DNA from: Rhinopomastus cyanomelas | Lineage: Eukaryota > Chordata > Aves > Bucerotiformes > Rhinopomastidae | Assembly: GCA_013400115.1 (NCBI GenBank) | Contig: VXBP01003685.1 | Span: forward strand, 8,638-72,637 | Length of the DNA: 64,000 bases | Direction of reading: 5' to 3' | In this document: in pieces, positions 1 through 11,096 of the stretch | How positions within the stretch are numbered: the stretch's first letter is position 1 | How the letters are laid out: every line of letters begins with the position of its first letter | Position numbers and translations under genes: made by a program | Notes under the pieces: generated by a model | The model's database searches: none | Seen by the model: only the letters and a program-made list of their open reading frames with translations | Told to the model about the DNA's origin: nothing

Positions 1-326
1 ATAGAGGCAAAAGGAATTGGAAATGGAGGCAAAAGGAGCTGGAAATAGAGGCAAAAGGAATTGGAAATGGAGGCAAAAGGAATTGGAGATAGAGGCCAAA
101 GGAACTGGAAATAGAGGCCAAAGGAACTGGAGATAGAGGCAAAAGGAACTGGAAATAGAGGCCAAAGGAACTGGAGATAGAGGCCAAAGGAACTGGAGAT
201 AGAGGCCAAAGGAACTGGAGATAGAGGCCAAAGGAACTGGAGATAGAGGCCAAAGGAACTGGAGATAGAGGCCAAAGGAACTGGAGATAGAGGCCAAAGG
301 AACTGGAGATAGAGGCCAAAGGAATC
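1..326. repeat. 22-bp minisatellite
   Basis: About 15 tandem copies of a 22-bp purine-rich unit built on GGAACTGGAGATAGAGGC plus a few A. The copies become homogeneous towards the right, while the first five or so alternate AACTGG/AATTGG and GGAGAT/GGAAAT variants. The array is cut by the window start and runs directly into a CR1 tail. Confidence 0.95.
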
Positions 327-400
327 ATAGAATCATTGGGGATTGGAAGGGACCTCGAAAGATCATCTGGTCAGATGCCCCTGCAACAGCCCATCACCTT
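327..400 (-). mobile_element. CR1 LINE 3' end fragment
   Basis: Antisense copy of the common CR1 tail: ATCATAGAATCATTGGGGAT, then GGAAGGGACCTCGAAAGATC. It lies directly against the 22-bp minisatellite. Confidence 0.85.
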
Positions 401-1316
401 TCCTGGGATGGAGGTGGAGGAATAGGAAATAAAGGAAAAAGAGGCTGCAAAGCCTCCTGCAAGGAGACACCAACCCTCTGTAAAGACCTGCCCCCACTCC
501 TGCCCACCCACCTCCCACTGCAAACCAGAGCTGGACCCAGAAGTGCTGCAGAGCTGAGATCCAGTGGCTTTTCCTGACCATCCCTAAACCAGTTGGTTTT
601 GGGAAGCAGTAGACACTTAGGGTTTGTATTTGCTCTGGGTTTTGGGTAGCTGGGCATCCCCATCCCAGGGCTGGTGGGAAGGGTAAGAGCAGGGAGAAGG
701 AGCTTCTCCCACGAGGCCAAGGGCTGAGCGGGAGAGAGACATCTCTCCCTGTAACTACATAACTCAGAATAAAACGCCGAAGCCGGAACACAACGCAATT
801 AATGCGGGAAGCATCGATTGCTGCGCGGCACCAAGCTGCCTCATTAATTCCAGGGGCTCCTACAAGCCAATTCCAGCAGCCGGCACCTCTCCGCAACAGG
901 AGACAAACGGGAGAGCAGCGACGGCCCCGGTTTCTTCGGGCACTGACCCTTCATCACTGCCCAGCTCCAAGAACCAGGTGACCTCCACCGCCTTCCACCC
1001 CGAAAGCCACAGTTTGGCTACAAGGCACCATCGTGGGCGATGTCACCGTGGAACACTGATGCTGCCTGCAGCCTCCTGCCCAGCTCTGCCAGGGACTGGG
1101 GTGATGCTCAGGTGGGATGATGTGGAGGACAAGCCACCTCCACAGGGCTCAACTCAGCCCCAGTCACCACCATCCTTGTTAAAACTCCTTAGTGGGGTCA
1201 GGAGGGGCTCCCTGAGCTTTTGAGAAAGCTGCTGGAAGACACTTAACCTCCTCTAAGCCAGAGACCAAAGTCACTGAGCCAGTGCCACCAGACCAGGAGA
1301 GTCTCTCTCCACACCA
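400..1316. other. Unique sequence, no gene seen
   Basis: No repeat family, RNA gene or convincing exon is recognised. Open frames here on both strands lack splice context and protein similarity that I can recognise. The part around 770-900 is relatively CpG-rich (CGCCGAAGCC, GCTGCGCGGC) and may be constrained non-coding DNA. Confidence 0.5.
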
Positions 1317-1552
1317 GAATCCCAGAACATTAGCGATTGGAATGGACCTTGAAAGATCATCTAATTCAATCCCCCTGCCGCCACAAGATCACCTAGATCC
1401 AGTCGCACAGGAACATGGCCATGAGGGTTTGAAACATCTCCAGAGAAGGAGACTCCACAACCCCCCTGGGCAGCCCCTTCCAGGGCTCTGGCACCCTCAC
1501 TGGGAAGAAGGTCCTTCCCACACTGATGTGGAGCCTCCTCTGTTCCAGCTCA
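1317..1552 (-). mobile_element. CR1 LINE fragment
   Basis: Antisense 3' end plus about 200 bp of upstream CR1: CAGAACATTAGCGATTGG, AAAGATCATCTAATTCAATC, CTCCAGAGAAGGAGACTCCA, then GGCACCCTCACTGGGAAGAA. Confidence 0.95.
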
Positions 1553-2520
1553 TTGCCCCATCATTAGACGACACCGAGAAGAGCCCGATGGGGACAGGAG
1601 CTGCATGCAGGAACCCAGATCCAGCAGCCAACAAACCCTGAGTGGAGCAAAGAGGCAGCACCAGCAAGGCCAGACAAGCAGAACCCACACAATGAGGGTG
1701 GCGGAGAGGGAACCAGCCAATGTGCCCGCGAAGCACCGTCTGGGACCGCGTCCCCACACCAGGGTCGTCCGGAGCCGACGTCTGATCTGGTTTGCACTTG
1801 CTCGAGCCTGACAAGAGCCACAATTGCAGATTAGCAGGAAAACTTCTTGCTTTTCAGCAAAGGTTAATAAATAGTGACAGCATTAAGTCTCTTCTGATTA
1901 ACTATGCTGAAGGATATTATTGCCGCTCGTACCGCCGCATCATTATTGGATTAAGCACAGTTGCATCAAAATGAAATGTGAGTTTTAATCTCAAGCACAG
2001 GCTCCACGCTGGCCAGGCAACCCTGCAAAAGCTTCTCCTATTAAATTCCATAACTCTGTCTGCAGAGAAAGACACCATCTGCCTTTCCAGGGCTCTTTTT
2101 TCCTCTGGGGGTTGGTTTCTTCTCCTCAGCCCGAACAAACTCCCCACCCTGACTGGACTTGAGAAGCATCTGAAAAACGAGCCACATGTTGTGGCTAAAA
2201 TTAAGCCTCAAATCCTCTGTCATTTCCCAGTATGGCATCTCCCGGGGAGGATTCTGCTGCAGGGATGGGGGCGCGGAGCGGGATTGCTGCTGTGATAATT
2301 AAGGAGGCGCTAAATGAGGTCCTTCTGCTCATGCGTGTCCACCTCTGGGCTTCCTCAACCCCATGGCTCGGGGCAGAGACACCACAGGGTGAGGGACAAA
2401 CCCAGCTCTGGGGTCACTGGGCATCACAGCCCATGGAGGGACCCCCCATATCAGTGATGGGGAAGGATGCTGGCTGGATACAGGGTGAGAGGGACTGTCT
2501 CCATCACTTGGGAGCAGAGT
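1553..2520. other. Unique AT-rich stretch, candidate conserved non-coding DNA
   Basis: No coding evidence. 1840-1990 is AT-rich single-copy sequence (TTAATAAATAGTGACAGC, ATTAACTATGCTGAAGG, GCATCATTATTGGATTAAGC) of the kind often found as conserved elements near developmental regulators. Conservation cannot be judged from one sequence. Confidence 0.4.
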
Positions 2521-2524
2521 CATT

Positions 2525-2620
2525 CTTCATCTAGTGGGAGGTGGCCTTGCCCACAGCAGGGGGTTGGAACTACATGATCTTTAAGGTTCCTCCCAGCTCA
2601 GACCATGGTGATTCAATGGC
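2525..2620 (+). mobile_element. CR1 LINE tail fragment
   Basis: Sense CR1 tail: GCAGGGGGTTGGAACTACAT, then GATCTTTAAGGTTCCTCCCA. It is more diverged than most copies in the window. Confidence 0.7.
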
Positions 2621-2665
2621 AACGATCCTTCAGGAGAAGGGACAGCACTGTGGTGTCACAATTCC

Positions 2666-2745
2666 TAAGGGACATAGAATCACCAGGGATTGGAAGGGAC
2701 CTCAAAAGATCATCCAGTCCAATCCCGATCAGCGTCAGGCTGAGC
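2666..2745 (-). mobile_element. CR1 LINE 3' end fragment
   Basis: Antisense tail: ACATAGAATCACCAGGGATT, then GGAAGGGACCTCAAAAGATC. Only about 80 bp are retained. Confidence 0.85.
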
Positions 2746-2781
2746 TTGCAGCACCAGTGCCTGGAGGGTAACTCGTATCAT

Positions 2782-2905
2782 CACAGAACCACAGGAATGG
2801 AAGGACCTCCAAAGGGCAGCCAGCCCAACTCCCCAACACCAAGTAGGGCCAGCACTCACCAGACCAGGCTGCCCATGGCCCCAGCCATCGGAGTGGAGGA
2901 GACAC
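2782..2905 (-). mobile_element. CR1 LINE fragment, second subfamily
   Basis: Antisense fragment of the subfamily whose tail reads GGAAGGACCTCCAAAGGGCA, with CCAGCACTCACCAGACCAGG upstream. Other copies of this subfamily lie at 5.2, 9.9, 32.3, 38.5 and 63.1 kb. Confidence 0.85.
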
Positions 2906-3573
2906 AAAACAACTGTGGATGAGGTTCTTTATCAAGGAAAATGCCATCCTTATGGAAAACAAGATGCATTAGAGAGCACTGCCAGCAAGTCTGCTGATGA
3001 CACCAAGATGGGAGGAGTGGCTGACACCTCAGCAGGCTGGGCTGCCATTCAGCGGGACCTGGACAGGCTGGAGAGTTGGGCAGGGAGACACTGAATGAAC
3101 TTGAACAAGGGCAACAACAACCCCAGGGAACAGTACAGGGTGGGGACTGACCTGTTGGAGAGCAGTGGAGGAGGAAGGGACCTGGGGGCCCTGGTGGCCA
3201 GCAGGATGGCCAGGAGCCAGCAATGGGCCCTGGTGGCCAAGAAGGCCAATAGCATCCTAAGGTGGATCAAAACAGAGGTGGGTAGCAGATGGAGAGAGGT
3301 TCTCCTCCCCCCTACTCTGTCCTGCTGAGACCACATCTGGAATGTTGTGTCCTGTTCTGGGCTTCTCAGTTCCAGACACACACTGAGCTGCTGGGAAGAG
3401 TCCAACCCAGAGCCACAGAGAGGACGACGGGAGAGGAGCATCTCCTTGATGAGGAAGGGCTGAGGGAGCTTGGAAAAAGGGAGCCCCAGGAATGCTGATG
3501 AATCTGGAAAGGGTGGGTGTCAGGAGGATGGAGCCAAGCTCTGCTCAGGGGCACCCAGTGACAGGACAGGGGG

Positions 3574-3574
3574 N
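3574..3574. other. Single-N assembly join inside a CR1
   Basis: One N sits where several hundred bases of CR1 3' UTR are expected from other copies. The gap is probably larger than one base. Confidence 0.85.
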
Positions 3575-3592
3575 CGTCCTTTCCAATCCCGA

Positions 3593-3900
3593 ATGACTGG
3601 ATCTAGGGGATCCTGCTGTGGCAGAGGGATAAGACTGGATGATCTTTCAAGGTCCCTTCCAACCCCTAATGACTGGATCTAGGGGATCCTGCTGTGGCAG
3701 AGGGATAAGACTGGATGATCTTTCAAGGTCCCTTCCAACCCCTAATGACTGGATCTAGGGGATCCTGCTGTGGCAGAGGGATAAGACTGGATGATCTTTC
3801 AAGGTCCCTTCCAACCCCTAATGACTGGATCTAGGGGATCCTGCTGTGGCAGGGGGAAGGGACTGGATTATCTTGAGGTCCCTTCCAATCCCCAACATTC
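3593..3900 (+). repeat. 76-bp tandem array of CR1 tails, four copies
   Basis: ATGACTGGATCTAGGGGATC recurs at 3593, 3669, 3745 and 3821, an exact 76-bp period. Each unit is a CR1 terminal segment in which the normal end (TGTTCTGTGATTC) is replaced by a jump back to GACTGGATCTAG. Only the last unit ends normally, in ACATTCTGTGATTCTATG. Confidence 0.95.
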
Positions 3901-3915
3901 TGTGATTCTATGCTT

Positions 3916-5165
3916 TTTCTTAAAAATCTGAGAAAACCAGATCTAAACCTCTTCCACTAAGAGGAAGATTTGGGATTTACTGTAGTTGTGACACCTACAG
4001 CACCAAAGCTGCTGCTTTACAACAAGTAGTAGCTTAACTATGCTGTTAATATTACTTTATTTCCCCCATATTCTTATTTTTTGAAATCATTAAGAGCAGC
4101 TGCCACTTCGCACCGATTGAAACCCCTTATCTTCTCCTGCAGATGAAAGGGAGGGGGCCCCCCCCCGTTTGTTGTAACGAGACCAGTTTGCACCTAGATC
4201 AAAGTCTCCGCTGTTTGCGTCGTCGGGAGAAGTGTTTGACACCGGTGTCAAAGTGTCAAACTATTTCATTACGGCACAAAGCGGAGACACTTTGACTAGA
4301 GGAGATAAGATGTTTCCATCAATCAGCAGCCAGAAACAACCTCCCCACGATGATTAAAATAATAAGGAAAAGCCATCAGAATAAGGCGGTTTCAGCCACC
4401 GCGTTCCAGCTGCAGGTAGGGAGAGAGTCGTAAATAACAGGGAGAAGGCAAAGGGCAGCAGCAACCCGTGATGAGTCTTCTGGGGTCACCAGGCCAGGGG
4501 AAATTCTATGTGGATAACAGGGAAAATAAAGAATCACTACCGAGGGGAGAAGAGATGCTCCTGCCAGAGCGGTAGGATGCTCCTGCCAGAGCCCCTTGGG
4601 TAGCGGTTCTTTATCTTTCCCTCTGTCTTCTGGTCTTGTAGGTAGGAAGAGATGAGTCAAGGCTGAGAAATGCCAGAAACCCCAGAAACAGGCCACCTCG
4701 GTGTCCGTGGAAAGTCCCACAGAAGTGGGAAATCCCACGTCTTCACCACCTCACTGCAAGGATGAGGGGTGGGATGAAGCTGAGGAACATTACACCACCC
4801 TCAGCCCAATGAACTGCGATTCAAGCCAACTTCTTCCACCAAAAAACCCCTAAACTAGGCAGCCCGAAGAAGCAGGAAGAGCTCGGGGACTTTCAAGGAG
4901 ACAAGAAGCCACCTATGAATCCAGGAGCACTTCTGGCAGAAATTAGCTGCAGCAGTTATTTAGAATGGAAAATCTTAGGTGCCATCAACTTTGCCTTCTC
5001 TGAAAAGACCACATAGGAGATGGTCAATCACCTCCAGAGATGACCTGCTCCCTACTTCTGCTGGCTGTGGGACTGGCTACGCACTACCAGCTGAGAAAAT
5101 TCTGCCTGTTTGATTCCATGTTGCACTCAGACACTGCTGTCTCTCTGATTCTCCCCACATACTCT
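3916..5165. other. Unique sequence with no gene seen
   Basis: Single-copy sequence with AT-rich parts (3940-4130, 4320-4400) and a G/C homopolymer run near 4152-4165. The only strong internal structure is the inverted repeat at 4192-4303. No exon or RNA gene is recognised. Confidence 0.5.
4192..4303. repeat. Imperfect 110-bp inverted repeat with a perfect 18-bp palindromic core
   Basis: The core TTTGACACCGGTGTCAAA (4235-4252) is a perfect palindrome. Symmetry continues outwards: CCTAGATCAAAGTCTCCGCT on the left pairs with the reverse complement of AGCGGAGACACTTTGACTAG on the right, with a 2-nt difference. The inner part between these arms is unpaired. The shape fits a non-autonomous DNA transposon remnant or an ancient palindromic conserved element. 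The half-site GGTGTCA also resembles T-box half-sites (GGTGTGA). Confidence 0.75.
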
Positions 5166-5169
5166 CTCT

Positions 5170-5545
5170 GGAGGAAGAATCACAGAACCACAGAGTTGGA
5201 AGGGAGCTCCAAAGGGCATCCAGTCCAATGCCTCGACACCCAGCAGGGCCAGCACTCACCAAACCAGGTTGCCCAAAGCCCCAGCCAGCCTGACCTTGAA
5301 TGGCTCCAGGGATGAGGCCTCCACTCCATCTCTGAGCAGCCTCTTCCAGGGATGCCCCACCCTTAGATCCAACAACTTTTTCCTCAGCTCTGACCTCACT
5401 CTGTCCTTTTCCAGCTTCAGACCAGGACCCTTGTCCTGCCGTTCCCTGCCCTTGGCAACAGTCTTCCTCAGCCTCCTGACAGCCCCTTTCAGGGACTGGA
5501 AGGTCGATCCTCAGGCTCCAGGATCCATGTGGATTTCTAGAAGCA
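5170..5545 (-). mobile_element. CR1 LINE fragment
   Basis: Antisense: AATCACAGAACCACAGAGTT, GGAAGGGAGCTCCAAAGGGC, GCCAGCCTGACCTTGAATGG, AGCTTCAGACCAGGACCCTT, then CCCTTTCAGGGACTGGAAGG. Confidence 0.93.
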
Positions 5546-6044
5546 GGAGAAGGGCGGCCACAAACTGCATCAAAGATGCTTCCTGGGTTAATCCAGGTCA
5601 GAGACCAGCTCCTGGACAGAGTGAGCTGTTCAGGGCACAACAGCTGCAGCTCCTTTCTGCTCACCTCTCCGCAAACCCCTCTTGTAAAATTGGTTTTTAG
5701 CAAAGCCACTTATCACCTTAACCATCTATCGATCCCCTGACTCCTGGCCAGAGCTCCCAGGATCCAGCAGAGCGCCGGCAGGAAAAGCAGAGGAACACGA
5801 CCGCAAATGAGGGCAACTACGGCAACCCCGGCGAAATCACAGACCCCTGACTGCAAGCAAAGGTGGTGGCTGGAGGCTCACTGGGGGCCTCAGTGCCCTC
5901 CTCTTGGAGCAAATGCTGCTGGAAAACACACGTTCTGCTGTTTCCTGCCACATCCCGTAGAGGAAAGACGTAGGTAGAACCAGCTCCGTCCCTCCATTCC
6001 CAAATCCTGCCCTCTGAAGTGGTTCCACCACCGTGCTGGGACCT

Positions 6045-6185
6045 GCACACAGCTCCTAGTGACAGGAGCAGAGGAAATGGGGTCAGGTTGTGCCAGGAGA
6101 GGGTCAGGTTGGATCTGAGGAAAATCTTCTTCCCAAACAGAGTGGGGAGACCTTGGAACAGGCTCAACCCGCCAACCAGCAACCC
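6045..6185 (+). mobile_element. CR1 LINE fragment (internal 3' UTR)
   Basis: Sense: GGTCAGGTTGTGCCAGGAGA, then AAATCTTCTTCCCAAACAGA and GGGGAGACCTTGGAACAGGC. It lies head to head with the antisense fragment that follows. Confidence 0.85.
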
Positions 6186-6545
6186 TACTCTACAAGGTCA
6201 CCCCTAAACCACATCCCCCTGCACTACATCCGAGCCACTTTTAAACTCATCCAGGGATGGGGACTCAGCCACCACCACCCTGGGCAGCCCAGTCCAGGGC
6301 CTGAGCACTCTCTCCAGGAAGAATCTCTTCCTGATGGCCAGTCTGACTCTCCCCTGGTGAGGCTTGAAGCCCTTCCCTCTGCTTCTGTCGCTCTGTGAGC
6401 AGAGCCCAGCACCAGCATCTCCACAGTGTCCTTTCCAATAGTTGTAGAGAGCGATGAGGTCTCCCCTCAGCCTCCTCTTCCTCCAACTAAACAGCCCCAA
6501 CTCCCTCCATCTCTCCTCATCAGATTTCTCTCCCACTTCTCACTG
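6186..6545 (-). mobile_element. CR1 LINE fragment
   Basis: Antisense: AACTCATCCAGGGATGGGGA, AGAATCTCTTCCTGATGGCC, GCAGAGCCCAGCACCAGCAT, then AGCGATGAGGTCTCCCCTCA. Together with 6045-6185 it forms a small inverted CR1 pair. Confidence 0.9.
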
Positions 6546-7015
6546 CATCACCGTCTGGCCTCAGCGAAAGAAAAAGCTCTGAAGGCTGCTTTAGCCAGAG
6601 CTAAATCATCAATTGGAGCTGCTTAAAAGCAAACCAAATCATTCTTTAAAAATCAAAATAAATAAAGCTCAGGCATTTTGATGGGAAATCAGTGTGGGAG
6701 GCAGAGAGAAACTGGGGAGAGATGGGGATTTGGCTGGTGAACCTCTGCGATGGCATCTGCATTGCTGCGGCTCCGCGTCGGAGGTGGTCAGGAGGGAGCA
6801 ACTGGCTTCGGGCAACTCAGCAGCCAGTGCTTGAGCTGTTTTCTTTTATGGCTTCGTCAAGGAGCAGCCTGGGATTATCCATTACCACACAGTTGTCACC
6901 AAAAATACCCCCCGCGCTCGTTCCAGCGACGCAGAGCTGCTCGAGGAGCTGGGATGGGGAGGATCTGCCCGCTCACGCCACGGCTTATGGCCCATGGGGA
7001 CCCTGAAGTGCCTTT
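6546..7015. other. Unique sequence, no gene seen
   Basis: Single-copy DNA, AT-rich around 6600-6680. Open frames of about 100 codons on the + strand (6692-7103) have no recognisable similarity and no splice context, so I do not call them. Confidence 0.5.
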
Positions 7016-7745
7016 TGTCATAGGATCAGCATGGTTGGAAAGGAGCTCCGGGATCACCAAGCCCAGCCCTCAGCCCAACAGCTCCCTAGCCCCTAGACCA
7101 TGACCTCAAGTGCTCTGGCTACTTGGTTTTTCAACCCCTCCAGAGATGGGGACTCCACCACCTCCCTGGGCAGCCTGTTCTGGTGCCCAACCACTCTGTC
7201 ACCAAAGAACTTCTTCCTCAGATCCGGCCTAAACCTCCCCTGAAGCAACTGGAGGCCATTTCCCCTTGTTCTATCCTTAGTAATTTGGGAGAAGAGCCCA
7301 GCACCAGCCTTACTACAACCTCCTTTTAGAGAGCTGTGGAGAGCAAGAAGGTCTCCTCTCAGCCTCCTCTCCTCTAGACTCAGTAACCCCAGTTCCCCCA
7401 CCTGCTCTCCACAGGCCCTGTTCTCCAGCCCTCTCCTCAGCCTCGTTGCCCTTCTCTGGCCCCACTCCAGCCCCACAAAGTCCTTCTGATCCTGTGGCAC
7501 CCAATACTAGACCCAGCACCAAAGGCAGGGCCTGATGAGTGCAGAGCACAGGGTCACCACCACCTCCCTGCTCCTACTCGGGACACAGTTCCTGATCCAG
7601 GCCAGGATGCTGCTGGCCTTCCTGGCCACCTGGGCACCCTGCTGGCTCCTGTTCAGCCGGCTGCCACCCAACACCCTCAGGTCTTTCTCCACAAGGCAGC
7701 TCTCCAAGTCACTCTTCCCCCAGCCTGTAGCACTGTTGGGGGACT
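7016..7745 (-). mobile_element. CR1 LINE, long antisense fragment
   Basis: Starts at the diverged tail (TCATAGGATCAGCATGGTTG, GGAAAGGAGCTCCGGGATCA) and continues through AGATGGGGACTCCACCACCT and CCTCTCAGCCTCCTCTCCTC to the RT-end region (CTGGCCTTCCTGGCCACCTG, AGGTCTTTCTCCACAAGGCA). Confidence 0.93.
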
Positions 7746-8261
7746 GAGCCAAAGCTCAGGAAGGGAGGGCAGGAAAAGCATCTCCGCTCACCTCCAGCTT
7801 GTGATTTTGAGTGGCAGAGGTGGAAGTGCCACCAAGCAACATCCCACGGGGCTGCTGCCCGCTGTAGGCTCAATAACCTGGTCCCTGGGGGGCAAAGCCA
7901 AACCCTGTCAGAGCCAGCGCCGTGATAACAGTCAGGATGCTCCATCTGCTCCTTAAATAAAGAAACGCTGGGCTCTGCTGTCATTTAATTATTAGCCTAA
8001 AAAAAGAGCAAAAAAAACCCTTCCAGGCTCATGCTGGGCAGCCTGGTAGGAAGGTGAGTTCTTCAATAAGAGACAGGGATGGGTAAGGAGAAGAGGAGCA
8101 CTGCCAGAAGGTAACCCACATGTCCCCTACAGCTACCCCAGCAAACCCAGAACTGTAGGAACCTCTAGCTAAAACTATGGGTTAAAAACGAGGGGGAATG
8201 AGGACAGGACCATGAGCTGCTCCCTGTAACTCCAGACGGAACGAGAGCAGCTTTAGAGCAA

Positions 8262-9065
8262 CACAGAATCAGAGAACATTAGGGATTGGAAGGAACCTTG
8301 AAGGATCATCCGGTCCAATCCTCCTGCCACAGCAGGATCCCCTAGATCCAGTCCCACAGGAACAGCCCAGGAGGATTTGAAATGTCTCCAGAGAAGAAGA
8401 CTCCACAAACCCCCTGGGCAGCCCCTGCCAGGGCTCTGGCACCCTCACCATGAAGAAGGTCCTTCTCACACTGGATGTGGAACCTCCTCTGCTCCAGCTC
8501 ACACCCACTGCCCCTTGTCCTGTCACTGGGTGCCCCTGAGCAGAGCCTGGCTCCATCCTCCTCACACCCACCCTTCACACACTGATCAACACCCATGGGG
8601 TCACCCCTCAGGCTCCTCTTCTCCAGCCCCAGCTCCCTCAGCCTTTCCTCAGCAGGGAGATGCTCCCCTCCCTTCATCATCTCTGTGGCTCTGCTCTCCA
8701 GCAGCTCTGTGTCCTTGTGGAACAGAGGAGCCCACAACTGGACACAACACTCCAGATGTGGTCTCAGCAGGACAGAGTAGGAGGAGAACTTCTCTCCACC
8801 TGCTAACCGCCCCTGTTTTGGTCCACCCCTTGATGCCATTAGCTTTCTTGGCCACCAGGGCCCCTTGCTGGCTCCTGGCCATCGTGCTGGCCACTGTCCT
8901 CCACTGCTCTCCAACAGGTCAGTCCCCACTCTGTACTAATCCCTGGGGTTGTTCTTGCCCAGACACCAGACTGCCCTGGTTATAGCTCATTCAGTGTCTC
9001 TCTGCCCAGCTCTCCAGCCTGTTCAGGTCACGCTGAAAGGGGCTGGACCCACCACCCTGAGTACA
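8262..9065 (-). mobile_element. CR1 LINE, long antisense fragment
   Basis: Complete 3' end: ACACAGAATCAGAGAACATT, GGAAGGAACCTTGAAGGATC, then about 700 bp of CR1 3' UTR and RT-end sequence (TGGTCTCAGCAGGACAGAGT, TAGCTTTCTTGGCCACCAGG). It carries antisense open frames up to about 200 codons that are repeat-derived. Confidence 0.95.
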
Positions 9066-9855
9066 AATTCACATTGAGATATAAAAGAGAAACCCTCTCA
9101 CATGTCCTGGATCCACAAATGAAGCAGCAAAACACCTTCTCCAACCCTCCTGGGGCAGCTCGGTCCCACTGGGGTGGGAGAACTGGCCCCAGTGTGGCTT
9201 TGGGTCGATCCTGTCCAGAGCAACGACATCAAAACCCAGGGAAACCATCAGCAGTTTGTTTACTCAGTTGATAAACACAAGGGCAATTCTCAGAGTTAAT
9301 GAGTGACCAGAGGAGCCACCGGCTTTCTCGTGCACCACAACAGGGCAGCTCCCCACTGCCCCCACAACGGGCACCCTGCAGCCATCCTCTTCACTGACGC
9401 TTTTCCACTACTGAACGAACCCCCCCCCCAGGTCTCTCTGCAAAAGTAGGGGGTTTTCATTCAATTCATCTCAGAAAATAACCAGCTCAGAGAAGCACTA
9501 AAATCAACTTGATTTCCAAAGTCGTGAACTCGTGACACCCCTTGCTCTCCAGAAAATCAAACTGCCAGGGATGATAGAACATCCAGATTTCACCTCCTGC
9601 TGCTAATGTTTATAGCAGGGGCTGATGTTTCTCCTCTGCCTGTTGACAGATGAGGGGGACACGGGTGCCCACGCGGGGCTACAGCGCCCAGAGGGAACAG
9701 GGAGCTCATCCCACCACCAGCAGCTCCATCACCAGCCAGAGGCTTTTTAACCACTTTTGGTCCTTTCAGCCTTTCCAGGGCCCATGGCTACCTCTGCTAC
9801 AGGCTGTTTGTCCTACAGTCTCCACGGCTGCATCTTGAGCCCTTCAGGCTCTTGA
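9066..9855. other. Unique sequence, no gene seen
   Basis: Single-copy DNA with a C homopolymer near 9420. No exon, RNA or promoter signature is recognised. Confidence 0.5.
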
Positions 9856-10245
9856 CTTCAATAGAACCATACATAGAGCTAGAAGGGTTCTCCAAGGGGC
9901 ATCCGGTCCAACCCGTCAAGACCAAGCAGGGCCAGCACTCACCAGACAAGTTTGCCCACAGCCCCAGCCAGCCTGACTTTGAAAGGGTCCAGGGATGGAG
10001 CCTCCACCTCCTCCTTGGTCAGCCTGTTGCAGGGATCCTCCACCCTCAGATTCAACAGCATTGTCCTCAGCTCTGACCCTTTTCCAGCTCAGGACCTCTC
10101 ATCCTTGTTCCCTGCCCTTGGGAACAGCCTTCTGACAGCCCCCTTTCAGGGATGGGAAAGTCAGTGGGGCTCCAGGAACAGCCCCGACTCGCTCAGTTTG
10201 TACCTCAGCAGAGGGGCTGCAGCCCTCTGAGCATTTTAGTAGCCT
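9856..10245 (-). mobile_element. CR1 LINE fragment
   Basis: Antisense: ATAGAACCATACATAGAGCT, AGGGGCATCCGGTCCAACCC, GCCAGCACTCACCAGACAAG, then CCCTTTCAGGGATGGGAAAG. Confidence 0.92.
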
Positions 10246-10740
10246 CCTGGTGCTTAAACCATCACACATGACCAAAACACTCTATCCAAAAATTCAAAAA
10301 CACATCCAGTTTCAAATCAGAGGCGACACTGGAGAGCAAGAAACCAAGCAAAAACACAATCCTGCCAGGAGCAAACCCCTTCCCCCACACCTCCACCCTC
10401 CCAGCCACGCTCTTAACCGAGGGAAAATATTTATTTAGGTTAAGGAGACTGCCAGAAGGCCCAGGTTTTCAAAGGAAAATCCCAAAGCACTCAGGGCAAA
10501 ACCACACAAAGTCCCAGCACGACCGAGTTCTTTTCTCTTTCAATATCCACCAGCACCAGACTGTCCCCAGTCAGCAGCCGCAGGGTTGTCGCAGCTCTGC
10601 TGACACTTCCTGAAGTTTTATTTATGAGACTTTTCCCTTTTCTGTTATTAAAAGAAGAGTGGGTTTGTGTTAGAGCAGTCATTGAATGTTTGCCTCAAGC
10701 CAAAAAGTTGACCCAGCAGATTTGATTTAGGAAAAAAAAA

Positions 10741-11096
10741 AATCACAGAAACATAGAGTCACAGAATGTTAGGGGTTGGGAGGGACCTCTAGGTATCATC
10801 TCATCCAACCCCCCTGCCAGACAAGCATCCCCTAGGACAGGTCACACAGGGCTGCATCCAGGGGGGTTTTGAAGTTCTCCAGAGAAGGAGACTCCACAAC
10901 CTCTCTGTTCCAGGGCTCTGTTACCCTCAGGGGAGAGAAGGTTCTCCTCATACTGAGGTGGAACCATCTATGTTCAAGTTTGTACCCACTGATTCTTGTC
11001 CTATTACTGTGTCCCACAGAAAAGAGATTGGCCCCTTCCAGTTGACATCCACTCCTTGGATCTAGTCTTTTCTTCTCCAGACTAAATAGCTCCAGT
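10741..11096 (-). mobile_element. CR1 LINE fragment
   Basis: Antisense tail GTCACAGAATGTTAGGGGTT, GGAGGGACCTCTAGGTATCA, then TTGAAGTTCTCCAGAGAAGG and TGATTCTTGTCCTATTACTG. Preceded by an A-rich run. Confidence 0.93.

Larger units (their letters stand above)
2985..3915 (+). mobile_element. CR1 LINE, long fragment with amplified tail and assembly gap
   Basis: Sense CR1 covering the end of the reverse-transcriptase region and the 3' UTR: GCTGACACCTCAGCAGGCTG, GGCCAGCAGGATGGCCAGGA, TGGCCAAGAAGGCCAATAGC, then TGAGGAAGGGCTGAGGGAGC. A single N at 3574 replaces the expected GGCAGTGGGTGTGAG segment. The tail is then repeated four times (see 3593-3900). Stops and frameshifts make it non-coding. Confidence 0.93.

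Noticed and set aside
1..326. CRISPR-like regular array
   Set aside because: Units are contiguous 22-bp tandem repeats with no unique spacers, in a vertebrate genome. The same applies to the arrays at 26.3, 30.1 and 60.4 kb.
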